Positions 11,502 to 21,900 of a stretch of DNA of 64,000 nucleotides are shown here, in pieces. The translations under genes were made by a program, and so were the position numbers. Origin of the DNA: Buddleja alternifolia (taxonomy: Eukaryota; Streptophyta; Magnoliopsida; Lamiales; Scrophulariaceae); assembly GCA_019426215.1 (NCBI GenBank), contig CM033400.1, positions 23,420,568-23,484,567 on the forward strand, read 5' to 3'. Positions within the stretch are counted from its first letter, which is position 1. Every line of letters begins with the position of its first letter. The notes beneath the pieces are model-generated. The model worked only from the letters and a program-made list of their open reading frames with translations. It did no database searches and was not told the origin of the DNA.

Positions 11502-14500
11502 TTGGGCCATTCAGCCACAAGCCCAATATCATTCCAATGCAACTCCACAGCCCTAGCAACACACGGAATTATCACAACTCTTCGAACCATGGCCCTTCAA
11601 TCTCCAGATGCAAATTGGTACATGGATACAGGGGCCACTGCTCACATGGTGTCTTCCACAGGTACACTTAATTCGCTTATGCATTGTGATTCTAAATCAA
11701 TTATGGTAGGTAATGGTGCTTGTATTCCTGTTCATCTTCTTGGAAATTTTGTTTTAAATTCTCACCCCAATCCCCTCATTCTTAATAATATTTTAGTTAG
11801 TCCTCATATAATTAAAAATTTAATATCGGTTCGTCAATTGACCAAACAAAATTCTTGTTCTGTCGAATTTGACCCACTCGGCTTTTCTGTGAAGGACCTC
11901 AAGACCGGAATTCTTATGCTCCGCAGTTATAGCTCCGGTGATCGCTATACTTTCAATTCATCCACTGTCCCAGTCACCCGTACTTCTGACCACTCCTTTG
12001 CTGCTGTCGACACCACTATTTGGCACCGCCGTTTAGGACACCCTGGAGTTGCTATTTTCTCATTTTTAAATTCAAAAAAATTTATTTCTTGTAATAAGGA
12101 TTTTTCTGAACATTTATGTAATGCTTGACAATTAGGTAAGCATCGTAGGCTTCCTTTTCATTTATTGAACTTTGTTTCTTCTGCTCCTTTTGAATTAATT
12201 CATTCTGATTTATGGACATCACCCATTCCTAGCTTAAGTGGTTTTCGTTATTATGTTTTATTTTTAGATGATTTTTCGCATTTTCTTTGGGTTTTTCCTT
12301 TACAAAATAAATCTGATGTTTTTCAACTATTTCTTAATTTTCGTGCTTATGTCACCACACAATTTAAAATGAAAATTCAACAATTTCAATGTGATCATGG
12401 CAGAGAATTTGACCAATCCTCTTTTCATAATTTTTTTCAAAAACACGGTATTGTTTTTCATTTCTCTTGCCCACACACTTCACAACAAAATGGCAAAGCA
12501 GAACGAATTATTCAAACCACTAAAAATATTCTTCGCACTTTATTGTTTCAAGCCAGTCCCCCTCCATCCTTTTGGGTCGAGTCGCTCCATATGGCTGTCC
12601 ATCTTCTCAATCTTCTTCCCATAAAAACTCTCCCATTTAAAACTCCTTTTGAAATTCTTTTTAACAAACCTCCCTCCTATGATCATTTAAAAGTTTTTAG
12701 CTGTTTATGCTACCCCAACCTCTCCTCTACTGCATCAAATAAGTTAGCTCCGTGCTCGACTGCTTGTCTTTTCCTCGATTATCCTCTGAATCATCGCGGG
12801 TTTAGTTTCCTAGATCTCTCCTCTAATCGAATTATAATTTCTCGACATGTTCTCTTTGATGAAAATGTTTTCCCGTACCCATCCTATCACAATCCCATCT
12901 CTCCAAACTCCTATGACTTTCTCTCTTCCTCTGATGATCTCCCTTATGTTGTCCATCACCTTCTCCCAGACACCACTATCAAAAATATCCCTCCCAGTCC
13001 TCCCGTCGTTGCATCTCCTTCTTCCCCGCCACCCCAAACCTCGACGTTGTCCTCTCATCCTATGGTCACCCGGACCAAGTCTGGCATTTTTAAACCTAAA
13101 TAAATTCTGAACCTCTCTGCTTCCACGCCATCTCTCTCTCCCCTTCCCCGCACTAATTCTCAAGCTATTTGTGACCCACATTGGAATGATGCCATTGATG
13201 CTGAGTTATCTGCTCTTCATCATAATGGCACATGGGAACTCGTTCCATGCCCTCCAGATGTTAACATTGTTGGCTCGAAATGGATCTTCCTCATAAATTT
13301 AATTCTGATTGATCTTTTGAGCGATATAAGTCTCGTCTCGTCGCTCAAGGATTTACTCAACAACCCGGCCTTGATTATGACGACACTTTTAGTCCCGTAG
13401 TTAAACCTGCCACCATTCACATCATCCTCAGCCTTGCCCTCTCCCGCTCCTGGCCAATTCATTAGCTTGATGTTAAAAACGCATTTCTTCATGGTCACCT
13501 ATCTAAAACAGTCTATATGAAACAACCTCCCGGCTTTGTCAGTTCTATTTTTCCCACTCATGTATGTCGTCTCAAGAAAGCATTGTTTGGTCTTAAACAG
13601 GCCCCTCGTGCTTGGCACCATCAGTTTGCTACTTACATCTCCTCCATTGGCTTTGTGGGTAGCAAAGCTGACACATCTCTCTTCATCTATCACCGCGGAC
13701 ATGACACCGCGTTTATTCTTCTTTATGTTGATGACATCCTTCTTACAGCCTTTTCATCTCATCTTCTCTCTCATGTTACCCATCTTCTCTCATCCGAGTT
13801 TGCAATGACTGACCTTGGTCCCTTAAACTACTTTCTCTGTATATCTGCATCTCGTTCTTCCTCTGGCCTCTTTCTATCTCAAGAAAAATTTGCTAACTCA
13901 ATTCTCGAGCTCGCAAAGATGCAAAATTGCAATCCTTGCCTTACCCCAGTAGATACCAATGCCAAACTCTCCGGGTCCTCCAGTTTGCAAGTCTATGACC
14001 CCACTATGTATCGTAGTTTAGCCGGCGCTCTTCAGTATCTCACTTTTACTCACCCTGATATAACTTATGCCGTCCAACAAGTCTGTCTCTTCATGCATGA
14101 TCCTCACGAGTCTCACCTTAATGCCCTCAAACGCATTTTTTGTTACATTAGAGGTACTATCTCTCAAGGCCTTCATCTTCGTCCCTCCTCCACTGATGGT
14201 CTTACCGCCTATTCTGACGCTGATTAGGTTGGTTGTCCCGATACTTGTCGTTCTACCTCTGGCTGTTGTGTCTTCTTGGGTCATTATAACCTCATTTCTT
14301 GGTCAGCCAAACGTCAACCCATTGTCTCTCGCTCTAGTGCAGAAGCCGAGTATCGTGTTGTTGCTAATGCTGTAGTCCAAACTTGTTGGCTTCGCAATCT
14401 TCTTCTCGAGTTACATTCTCATCTTGCTAAAGCTACTATCGTTTATTGTGACAATATTAGTTCAGTTTACTTATCTTCTAACCCTGTATAGCACCAACGC

Positions 14501-14689
14501 ACTAAACATGTTGAATTAGATCTACATTTTGTTCGCGAAAAAGTGACCTTAGGGGAAGTACGTGTTTTGCATGTTCCTTCCCAATATCAATTTGCTGATG
14601 TTTTTACGAAGGGTCTTCCTTCACCTCTGTTTACAGATTTTAGGTCCATTTTCAACATCCGGGATCCTCCAGTTTCGACTACAGGGGCG
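11502..14689 (+). pseudogene. Outer Copia pol: protease, integrase, RT, RNase H
   Basis: Domains occur in Copia order. Protease: WYMDTGATAHM near 11620. GAG-pre-integrase: WHRRLGHPG near 12020. Integrase from 12165, with the catalytic-core segments HSDLW, FLDDFSHF, CDHGREF and QQNGKAERI. Reverse transcriptase from about 13170, with [50 protein letters not shown] and YVDD near 13725. RNase H to 14640, with AYSDAD, STSGC, SSAEAEYR and an ADVFTKG end. It is broken by stops at 12126, near 13463, at 14225 and near 14489, and by a frame change near 13300. Catalytic motifs are recognisable but the element cannot make a full polyprotein. The short LTR suggests an Ale/Retrofit-like lineage, at low confidence. 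Confidence 0.9.
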
Positions 14690-14877
14690 TGTTAGATAAT
14701 ATATTTTTGTATATCTTTTGTATATCTCTATATTAGTCTTTCCTTATTTATAGATTAGAATATATCTTTATTTCCATATTTATAGTGTAGGTTATGATCT
14801 TTATAGATTTTATTGTACCTCTATATATATTTCATATAATGAGAATTAATCCTCAAAGGGAATTCTACAATCCTACA
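14690..14877 (+). repeat. 3' LTR of outer Copia element (188 bp)
   Basis: TGTTAGATAAT ... TCCTACA, preceded by a short purine stretch (caggggcg) that would be the polypurine tract. Followed by the target duplication AAAAC at 14878-14882, matching 3501-3505. Confidence 0.92.
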
Positions 14878-14882
14878 AAAAC

Positions 14883-15164
14883 TATTCTATAAAACGTGAC
14901 ATTCATAAACATGACTTTAGTCTAGAGAATTTAATTCATAAAGAAGAAAAGAAAATCCGCATTTACCATTAAAAACATGATATAAAACCTAATCAAGAAA
15001 GATAAAAGCACCGCAATCTCAAAATATAGGGTATATTAATGCAGGATAGAATTGATAAAAGAGCAAACCAAACAAATTAAACAAAGGTATAAATCTAGCA
15101 TAATTATGAAGTGAATAATGATATTTACTTTTTTAGCATTTGTACTAAATTAAAACTATTTTAT
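14883..15164. other. AT-rich intergenic spacer
   Basis: No coding frame, RNA gene or repeat boundary recognised. This is flanking DNA between the outer Copia element and the second MULE-like element. Confidence 0.5.
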
Positions 15165-15173
15165 TAAAGTATA

Positions 15174-15742
15174 GGGGTAATGACATTTTCTCATCCAAAC
15201 TATTCGGGTTTTTGCACTTTTGTAAACAAACTTTTTTATTTGCACTTTTGTATCTGAACTAAACGGGTTTTGCATTATTGTATCTAAACTTGTTTATTTT
15301 TTACACTTTCTTATATGAACTACACGGATTTCTGCAAAATTTTATACTTTTAGCATTTTTCAGTGGAATATTCGCCGGAATTTCATTACATACATCGCAT
15401 ATGACCCTTTTAAGGGTAAAAATGATATTTAATGGAACTTACGACTCAATATTTTTATCCTTTTAAGTTGAAATGATATTTTGAATAGTAGAATTCAAAA
15501 TAGCGAAATCACAACAAATTGTGGTTTCAATTGATAAAATTTCATATTTATCCTTAAAAAGATCATGTGTGATATATATGATGCAACCCCGGTGGAATAC
15601 TCCCGCTATATGGCCGAAAAATGCTGAAATATAAAGTTTTGTAAAAATAAATGTAATTCGAATAAAAAAATACAAAAGAAAAAAGTTTGTTTACAAAAAT
15701 GCAAAAACCCAAATAATTTGGATGGGAAAATGCCATTACCCC
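15174..15742. mobile_element. MULE-like non-autonomous element 2 (569 bp)
   Basis: Near-complete foldback: the left arm begins GGGGTAATGACATTTTC and the reverse complement of the right arm begins GGGGTAATGGCATTTTC. Pairing extends inward well over 150 bp. It is flanked by a perfect 9-bp direct repeat, TAAAGTATA, at 15165-15173 and 15743-15751. No transposase. The frames at 15278-15466 and 15463-15675 are the two arms read in opposite directions, not genes. Confidence 0.82.
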
Positions 15743-15751
15743 TAAAGTATA

Positions 15752-17190
15752 ATATCTATCATTAAATATTCTTTATTTTTAGAAGTACAAGGCTAAAGTG
15801 ATGTAATAGGATAAAAATCTTGACAATAGTAACAATTAAAGTATTTTTAAGAGTGCAATGAGATTAAATGATGCAGTAAAATGTAACTGGTGGGGGTAGG
15901 TGTATGTGGTCAAATACAATGGCGAAAATGAAACTTACCCAACAGTACAAATTAAAATGCCTATTATGGATTAAAAAACTTATGTACCACACGCAGAAAA
16001 AATAAATAATAAATCTCAGTCTCTTTAGACTTTAGAGGACAATAATATTCCGGGCAAACATGCAGACGCATGTGACCAGATTCTATAACTAGAGCAAAGC
16101 CCAAGACGGTATTGCAAATTCACAGTACCTTCTCTGGAAAATTCTATGCTAAATCAATTCTACCGGTCCTAATATTCATAAAACTCACACAGTAAGATAT
16201 TGTGTTCGGTCCTCACACACACTTGTGTGAGAGATATTCTCGAATGCTATAACAAATTAATATTTACATACTTACAAAAAGAAAAAGGAATAATTAATAA
16301 TTTTCAAATTACAATTATTTAATTATATAACTCATTATTTCATGTGTGAAAATGACTTAATATATTTTTTTTCCTTAGTAAGACGGATACAATTCAAAAT
16401 CTCATCTTTGATTTTGAATTATGACTCACAGTCAACAGTTAATTTTTGGAAGATGGTTATTGAAAGTGAAAGTAAACTATTTCAAAACCATAAGTTTATT
16501 GATAAATATATATGATCAATATCGAGCCTTTAATTAATTAATAACTCTTTATACCCAAAAAGATGAAATATCATTAAATCATAGCCATGTAGGTAAAAAT
16601 ACTTAGTTGGTCAATGACTTACATATTAATTATTTGGATGGGCAATTATGGTCCAATTAGCCCAATAAACTTCTAGGGTTTCATGTGCTCTAATATAGAT
16701 GATATAAATACTCTTCTGGTAACGATGAAAAGGCGGGGAAATATTTTCTTTAACATTTTATTTCACTAACTTGAGAGCGCTTTATTCTTTTGCACGTTTA
16801 GGGAATTTATTGGAACTTACTTTGTAGATTTCGTCTGCATCATATAGGAAATTAATTTGGAAATAACAAGTCCTTCGGAAAGTATGAAATCAATCTAGCC
16901 AAACTACAAGCAAAACAATCACTAGACCTGCGAATATAAATAACTGACAAAATTTAAAATAAGATAAAAACTTAATATCCGAGATATATTGACCTCTGGA
17001 AAAAACCAATCCGTCTATTAACCAATTTATTAAATGTAACAATACTATATTGTTAATTAACCGAATATGATATGTTGATAATTATAGATAGAATAATGAT
17101 AAACTATCTGTTTAATTTTCCTTTTTTATTTAACGTCTCAAGGAGCAACTATAGAAGAAGGTACGGAATAAAACCATAAAAAAAAATGAC
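15752..17190. other. AT-rich intergenic DNA
   Basis: No supported gene. Positions 16206-16236 include short GT/CA-rich phrases. Nothing else stands out in this stretch. Confidence 0.5.
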
Positions 17191-17196
17191 CGACCA

Positions 17197-18257
17197 GGAA
17201 ATGATATTGGCACTTCATAAGTTACTAGAAGAGCTCCAAATTTAAATTTTGTATTAAAATATGACAATAATACCTATTGAATCTAATATATTATGAACTT
17301 AGAAATGGAGTTACAAGACTATTTTTATGCATCAAAACAAATTACTATAATCTCTTTATTATTTTATTACATATCAAATAATAAGTATATAAATTAAAAA
17401 TTGAATAGTTGTAAAATTTTAATGCAATCCTAAAAGAAACATCAGAGAAAATTTTATAGTATCATTAACAATTTAATGCATGTAGTATATTAAATTTGAT
17501 AATGACAAATTCAAACATGAAATGAAAATCAATTCACTTTGATTGTATATAAACACAAAGCTATCAATTTTATATAGTTTTCTATGGTAGTCAGTTTACT
17601 ACAATATGTTTTAGTCATTTATAAATGCTCAATGAAGTTGAACAAAATAATAGGAAAAAAATTGTTAGAAGTATAATAATTTCTTAAATTGTATGCAGAG
17701 AAATAAAGTAAATTTTGAATATATAGAATAATGACAATTTTGCAGTATGGTCAACATATACTCTCACACATAATTGACAATTTTAAGAAGCAAACTAATA
17801 AAAATATTATTATTATTATTATTATCCTTTATGCACCATTGAATTCAAGTTTTGAATAGACAATTTTTTGTTTGTATACAAATATGTATCGTCTAATATT
17901 ATGCATTCATAATCAATTAGACAAGATTATTAAGAAAAATGAAAAATATTGAATTGTCTATTTAAATGCATATTCATCTTTTATTAACAAAAAGGTATTA
18001 TTGTCATTTGCTATAAGAGATAATTAATAGTGGTATAATAATTTTTTGAGCTTCAATAATTTTAGAAGTGGATCTTCTATCCCACAATGGTGTGCTATAA
18101 TGGTGTCACATCATTGTGGGATTGACAAGTGTCCATTTAATTTGAATTATTATTAACAGTTTTTTTTAAATGGACACTTGTCAATTCCAAAATGATGTGA
18201 CACCATTATGACATACTATAGTGGGATAGAAGATCGATTCGGCAATATCATTCCTTG
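17197..18257. mobile_element. Inverted-repeat element split by a MITE
   Basis: The left end (ggaaatgatattggcac, about 17197-17213) is the inverse of ggcaatatcattcc at 18241-18254. An inner block, atgacaataatacct at 17261-17275, is the inverse of aggtattattgtcat at 17993-18007. The right arm is interrupted at 18071-18235 by a MITE copy. The AT-rich interior includes a (TTA)n run at about 17807-17825. Superfamily and target duplication were not resolved. Confidence 0.5.
18071..18235. mobile_element. MITE family M, copy 1 (defensin promoter)
   Basis: An inverted repeat with arms of about 65 bp: GATCTTCTATCCCACAATGG at the left, and its inverse ending GGGATAGAAGATC at the right, around a short AT-rich centre. 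The same core, including GACAAGTGTCC, recurs at 39652-39828 and, more diverged, at 42780-42947. It has no coding capacity. It ends about 460 bp upstream of the defensin start codon. Confidence 0.85.
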
Positions 18258-18308
18258 AGACCGTATATAAAGCTAAGGACAGTTACTGGCGGATGAAAGA
18301 TGCACATG

Positions 18309-18622
18309 CACGTGAAGGGCATCCCACCGACCACGCCGACCACGACCACATTGTATTAGTCCCAAAAGGATCAATATTTTCACCCATATAAGTTGTGAAT
18401 GTCAAGACTCTTCCTCGTATTTGTCAAAAAAGAAAGAAAGAAAATTATTAATTTCTTACTCGTACACCCTTGCACAGATTTTGTCACAGAAAATCGAAAT
18501 ATATATATAGCAGTCCGAAATATTAATCGGCACACATGCTTCCGAATCCCAATGGGAATTTCTTATTCAATTAATTTGATCAACCACAGTCCTCCTATAA
18601 TGTTTCCTTTCGCCTATTTATA
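18309..18622 (+). promoter_or_regulatory. Defensin promoter: G-box and TATA box
   Basis: A palindromic CACGTG (G-box, a bZIP/bHLH site) lies at 18309-18314. A TATA-like TATTTATA lies at 18614-18621, about 80 bp before the start codon, which allows a leader of roughly 50 bp. Assignment as active sites is inference from position only. Confidence 0.5.
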
Positions 18623-18697
18623 GCAGCATGCATATGGGGAATTATGAGCTACAAAAATTTCTCACAATCAAAGCTGACAACAAATAATCACTAAGTT

Positions 18698-19482
18698 ATG
18701 GAGATGAGGAAAGCATTTGGGATCTTCTTTCTTCTCTTGGTTGTGTTGGTTTCTCGTAAGTCTAATTTCTCTTTTAAATTATAATAGTTGCTACACAACT
18801 TAAATACCCTTAATAATAATGTAATTTCATTACGCTTCGTTCAAAATTTGATGAATTTAATTGCAAGCCACGCATGCATGCATGATATATCCTTCACACT
18901 TTATTCTTTTGCTTTTTCTTTTTTTTAACTCTTTTAATTTGCTTTAGTACGTTAAAATTTATAGAATGTTCATTGTATGTTTATAATTTGCATGCTTAGT
19001 TGATGTATGTATGAGAAATGACTGTATAAACAAGGGTAACTTACATATACTGATATACACCTGCCTGTGAGACCGTAATAACAAAAAGCGGCCTAAAATT
19101 TTAAAAATTACCATAACTGGTAAAAGTAGATTATAATTTCATCCCAGTTTCACAGGGTGAAATGGGATGTGTTGATAATTTACAAAACCTCATGGGGTAC
19201 CAGTAATTACACAATAAGTGAGTGGCGTGCGTGTGATTATCCCTATAAATAATACTAATATTTGAGGGGTTATGAATAATTAGATGTTTGTTACGTACAT
19301 TGAATAATACAGAGGTGACGATTCCTCAAGCGGAAGCTAGAGTTTGCGATTCGCAGAGCCATGGATACAAGGGAGCTTGCTTTCAGGACCATAACTGCGC
19401 CTTAGTTTGCAGGCATGAGGGATTCAGTGGTGGCCATTGCAAAGGATTTCGCCAGCGTTGCTTCTGCACTAAACGCTGCTAA
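18698..19482 (+). CDS. Plant defensin (class I, gamma-thionin fold), two exons
   Basis: Exon 1 is 18698-18755 (donor GTAAGT), the intron is 18756-19312, and exon 2 is 19313-19482, giving 75 residues. Residues 1 to about 28 form a secretory signal peptide with a hydrophobic core ([12 protein letters not shown]); the mature peptide starts near Arg29. Eight cysteines at 31, 42, 48, 52, 62, 69, 71 and 75 follow the spacing C-x10-C-x5-C-x3-C-x9-C-x6-C-x-C-x3-C of class I plant defensins. These give the cysteine-stabilised alpha-beta fold with four disulfides. A basic gamma-core, [13 protein letters not shown], is present. The family is secreted to the apoplast and typically antifungal; some members have other roles. 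Splice phase (1) and intron position before the mature domain are as usual for the family. There is no C-terminal propeptide. The gene looks intact. Confidence 0.93.
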
Positions 19483-19976
19483 TTGATCAAAGATGATCTC
19501 TTTCCCACTATCTTTAATAGAAAGTACGTACGTGCGCGTAGCGTTTGATGCATTGGAACCAATTGTGGCTGTGGTGACGTTAGAACCTAGCTATTCACTT
19601 CTTGTCTCTCTTTCTCTACTTGTTTTTCCATCTTCATGCCATTTGTAGCACTTGTTTTGAAATTTCTCTTTAATTCAGTTTGGAATGGTACTTTAATCTT
19701 AATTGCTTATGGTTTTAATTTGCTTATATGTAAATCAAGGAAGAACAATAATACAGGCACGAGCGAGAATTTTGGTCCGGGGAGCGAATGCAGAAAAAAA
19801 GAAAAAAAAATGGGAAAAAACTTGATATTATTAGGTTTTGGTGGGGGGGGGGGTGATTTTAAATATTAAAAATATCATAGGCCAATAAGTATATTTTTCA
19901 AAAGTTAGAAGGGGGTGCCCTGGCTCTGTCACTAAATACGGGACATCGGAGAAAGAAAACTAAATATTGCCGAATA
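19483..19976. other. Defensin 3' flank with a short degraded TE
   Basis: Positions about 19757-19930 have the look of a small non-autonomous DNA transposon. They begin ggcacgagcgagaatttt and end with ggtgccctggctctgtcac, which are imperfect inverses of one another around A- and G-homopolymers. No clear target duplication was found. No gene is supported. Confidence 0.35.
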
Positions 19977-20910
19977 CCATGAAAGTTTCGATGTACGGAT
20001 ACTCCTAAAAATGACCTCGTGTAGTATCGTATTTGTACCTGATATGGTTTTGAAGTATCCGAAAATAAAAAAAAAAAAAAAATCGGATACGGTATCCGAT
20101 ACGGCAATTAGAAGTATCCGATACGGCAATTAGAAGTATCCGATACGGCGAGGGTATTTTTTGATATTATGAAATATTTTTTGGGTCAAAACTCAAAATT
20201 CAAAGGTTAAAACTTATTACTATAATAATTTAAGAAAAAAATCCATGATTAATTGGAAAAAAATAGAAACGGGAATAGAGAAAAAAACCCTCATCTGTCT
20301 TCTACTCTGCAACTGCAATACCCAATATGCGATAGAAATCCGTCTTCGTCTTATAACTGGAGTATTCTGTCTTCTAGACTCATTTTGAATTCCACCCTTC
20401 AGTTCTTCGAGAAATCTTCCAGTAAGTTAATTAGGATTTTGAGATTTGTTTATAGTTTTCAATTTTGTTAAATATTTTGTTGTTGTGCTGAGTATATATA
20501 AATAATAAACATTCTTCTACTTTTACTCTTTTAGTAATATGCAATAATATAGATTGAGGTTTGTATTTTTGTCTTGTAATGTTATTTGAGAAAAAGGTTG
20601 ATAAAGTTTTAAAGCCACTTAATTGGTGTGTAGAATAAAGTTTTAATATTATGACTATTGATTATAGAAATTTTATACATTCACTAATTAACTAATTATT
20701 ATAATAGCATCTTCATCTATAAGTATGAATGGTCATGTGACTTTATTTAGTGGATTGTAAAAAATTCAAGTTTATATAAATATATATATATATATATATC
20801 GTCCTATCCCTGACGTATCGCATCCTAAAATTTTGGGAAATCGCGTATCCCGTACCCGTAGCGTATCGTACCCGTATTCACAGTAGCCATATCCGTGCAT
20901 CATAGCATGA
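19977..20910. mobile_element. hAT-like non-autonomous element, candidate
   Basis: The left end (catgaaagtttcgatgtacgg) is an imperfect inverse of the right end (ccgtgcatcatagcatgaaa). Near the left end the palindromic word GTATCCGATACGG is repeated three times (about 20092-20147). The right end carries related cgtatc/cgtaccc words. Subterminal repeats of this kind are seen in hAT-type elements. There is no transposase, and the frame at 20253-20471 is unsupported. A (TA)n run lies at about 20780-20800. Confidence 0.4.
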
Positions 20911-21385
20911 AACACAAACGTGCGACGTTGTACTTTGGGCGAAACTTTAAAAAAAAAAAAAAGGGACAAGGGAAAGAAAATCCCAAATCGGGTCATTTGT
21001 GTGGGGTGATGTGGGTGAGCACTGAAAATGCTAGTCGTTTGACCTAGAACTGAGACCAAATTCATAGTATCGATAACAAATACATGTTAGAAAATAAAGA
21101 GAAATAAGAGAAGTAGTAAGGAAAATATTATTTAAAGAGATCCACACTTGTATATATCGTTATATAAAAGTACCCAATATATTTTGAGTAGAATTGAACA
21201 AAATATTATAAAAAGGTAATTGATAACATATATAAGTAGATAAGTAGATCAAAATTTTAAAACTAAAGTAATACTTAATATAAAAAATACAAAACCTCAA
21301 TAATTCCACTTTCGACAATTATCATTTTCTGCCTTATCGTGTTTTGGTTAAGACTCGCTATTGCAAAATCCTATTTCATTTTTAA
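20911..21385. other. AT-rich intergenic DNA
   Basis: No gene or repeat boundary recognised. It contains an A-run near 20949-20961 and the flank of the Gypsy element. Confidence 0.45.
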
Positions 21386-21884
21386 TGATGGTAAAAATCT
21401 TTAGACAATGAATGTAACGTGTTGATCACGTGGGATGGTGGAACCGATCCAATGCACGACAAACTAGTTTGGGGGTTGGTTAATGTATAGACTGCATTCG
21501 AATGTAGCGAGCTGCCTACGTACCCAAAGTGTGTGGGATCAAGTTAATTCGTAGTTCTTTTGTGGTTTTACTCTCAGTTCTTGCCAGTGGATTTTTCTGG
21601 AGAGAGTAGATAATTAATGAGCCTTTCTTAGCTCCTCTCAGGTATTAATAGGGAGCTGGTCAGTGGGCTATGGGTCATGGGCTTCACTTTGTCAGTGGTC
21701 TATCAAGCTTGATAATATTACTCTTAGACTAATAAAATAGCCTAAGTATTCTTAATATGTCGTCAGCCCTTTTGGGCTTAACTAGCATGCTAATCGTGTG
21801 CTTTAACCCACGAGTAGCACCCCGGACCTAGACGGGGATGCGTGTGATTACCGTAATGCCCTTAGACATTTTTGGTGCACATCA
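21386..21884 (-). repeat. 3' LTR of Gypsy element
   Basis: Matches 28015-28516. On the minus strand it is preceded by GGAGTGGGAGGCATTA (complement of 21885-21900), a good polypurine tract. Confidence 0.85.
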
Positions 21885-21900
21885 TAATGCCTCCCACTCC

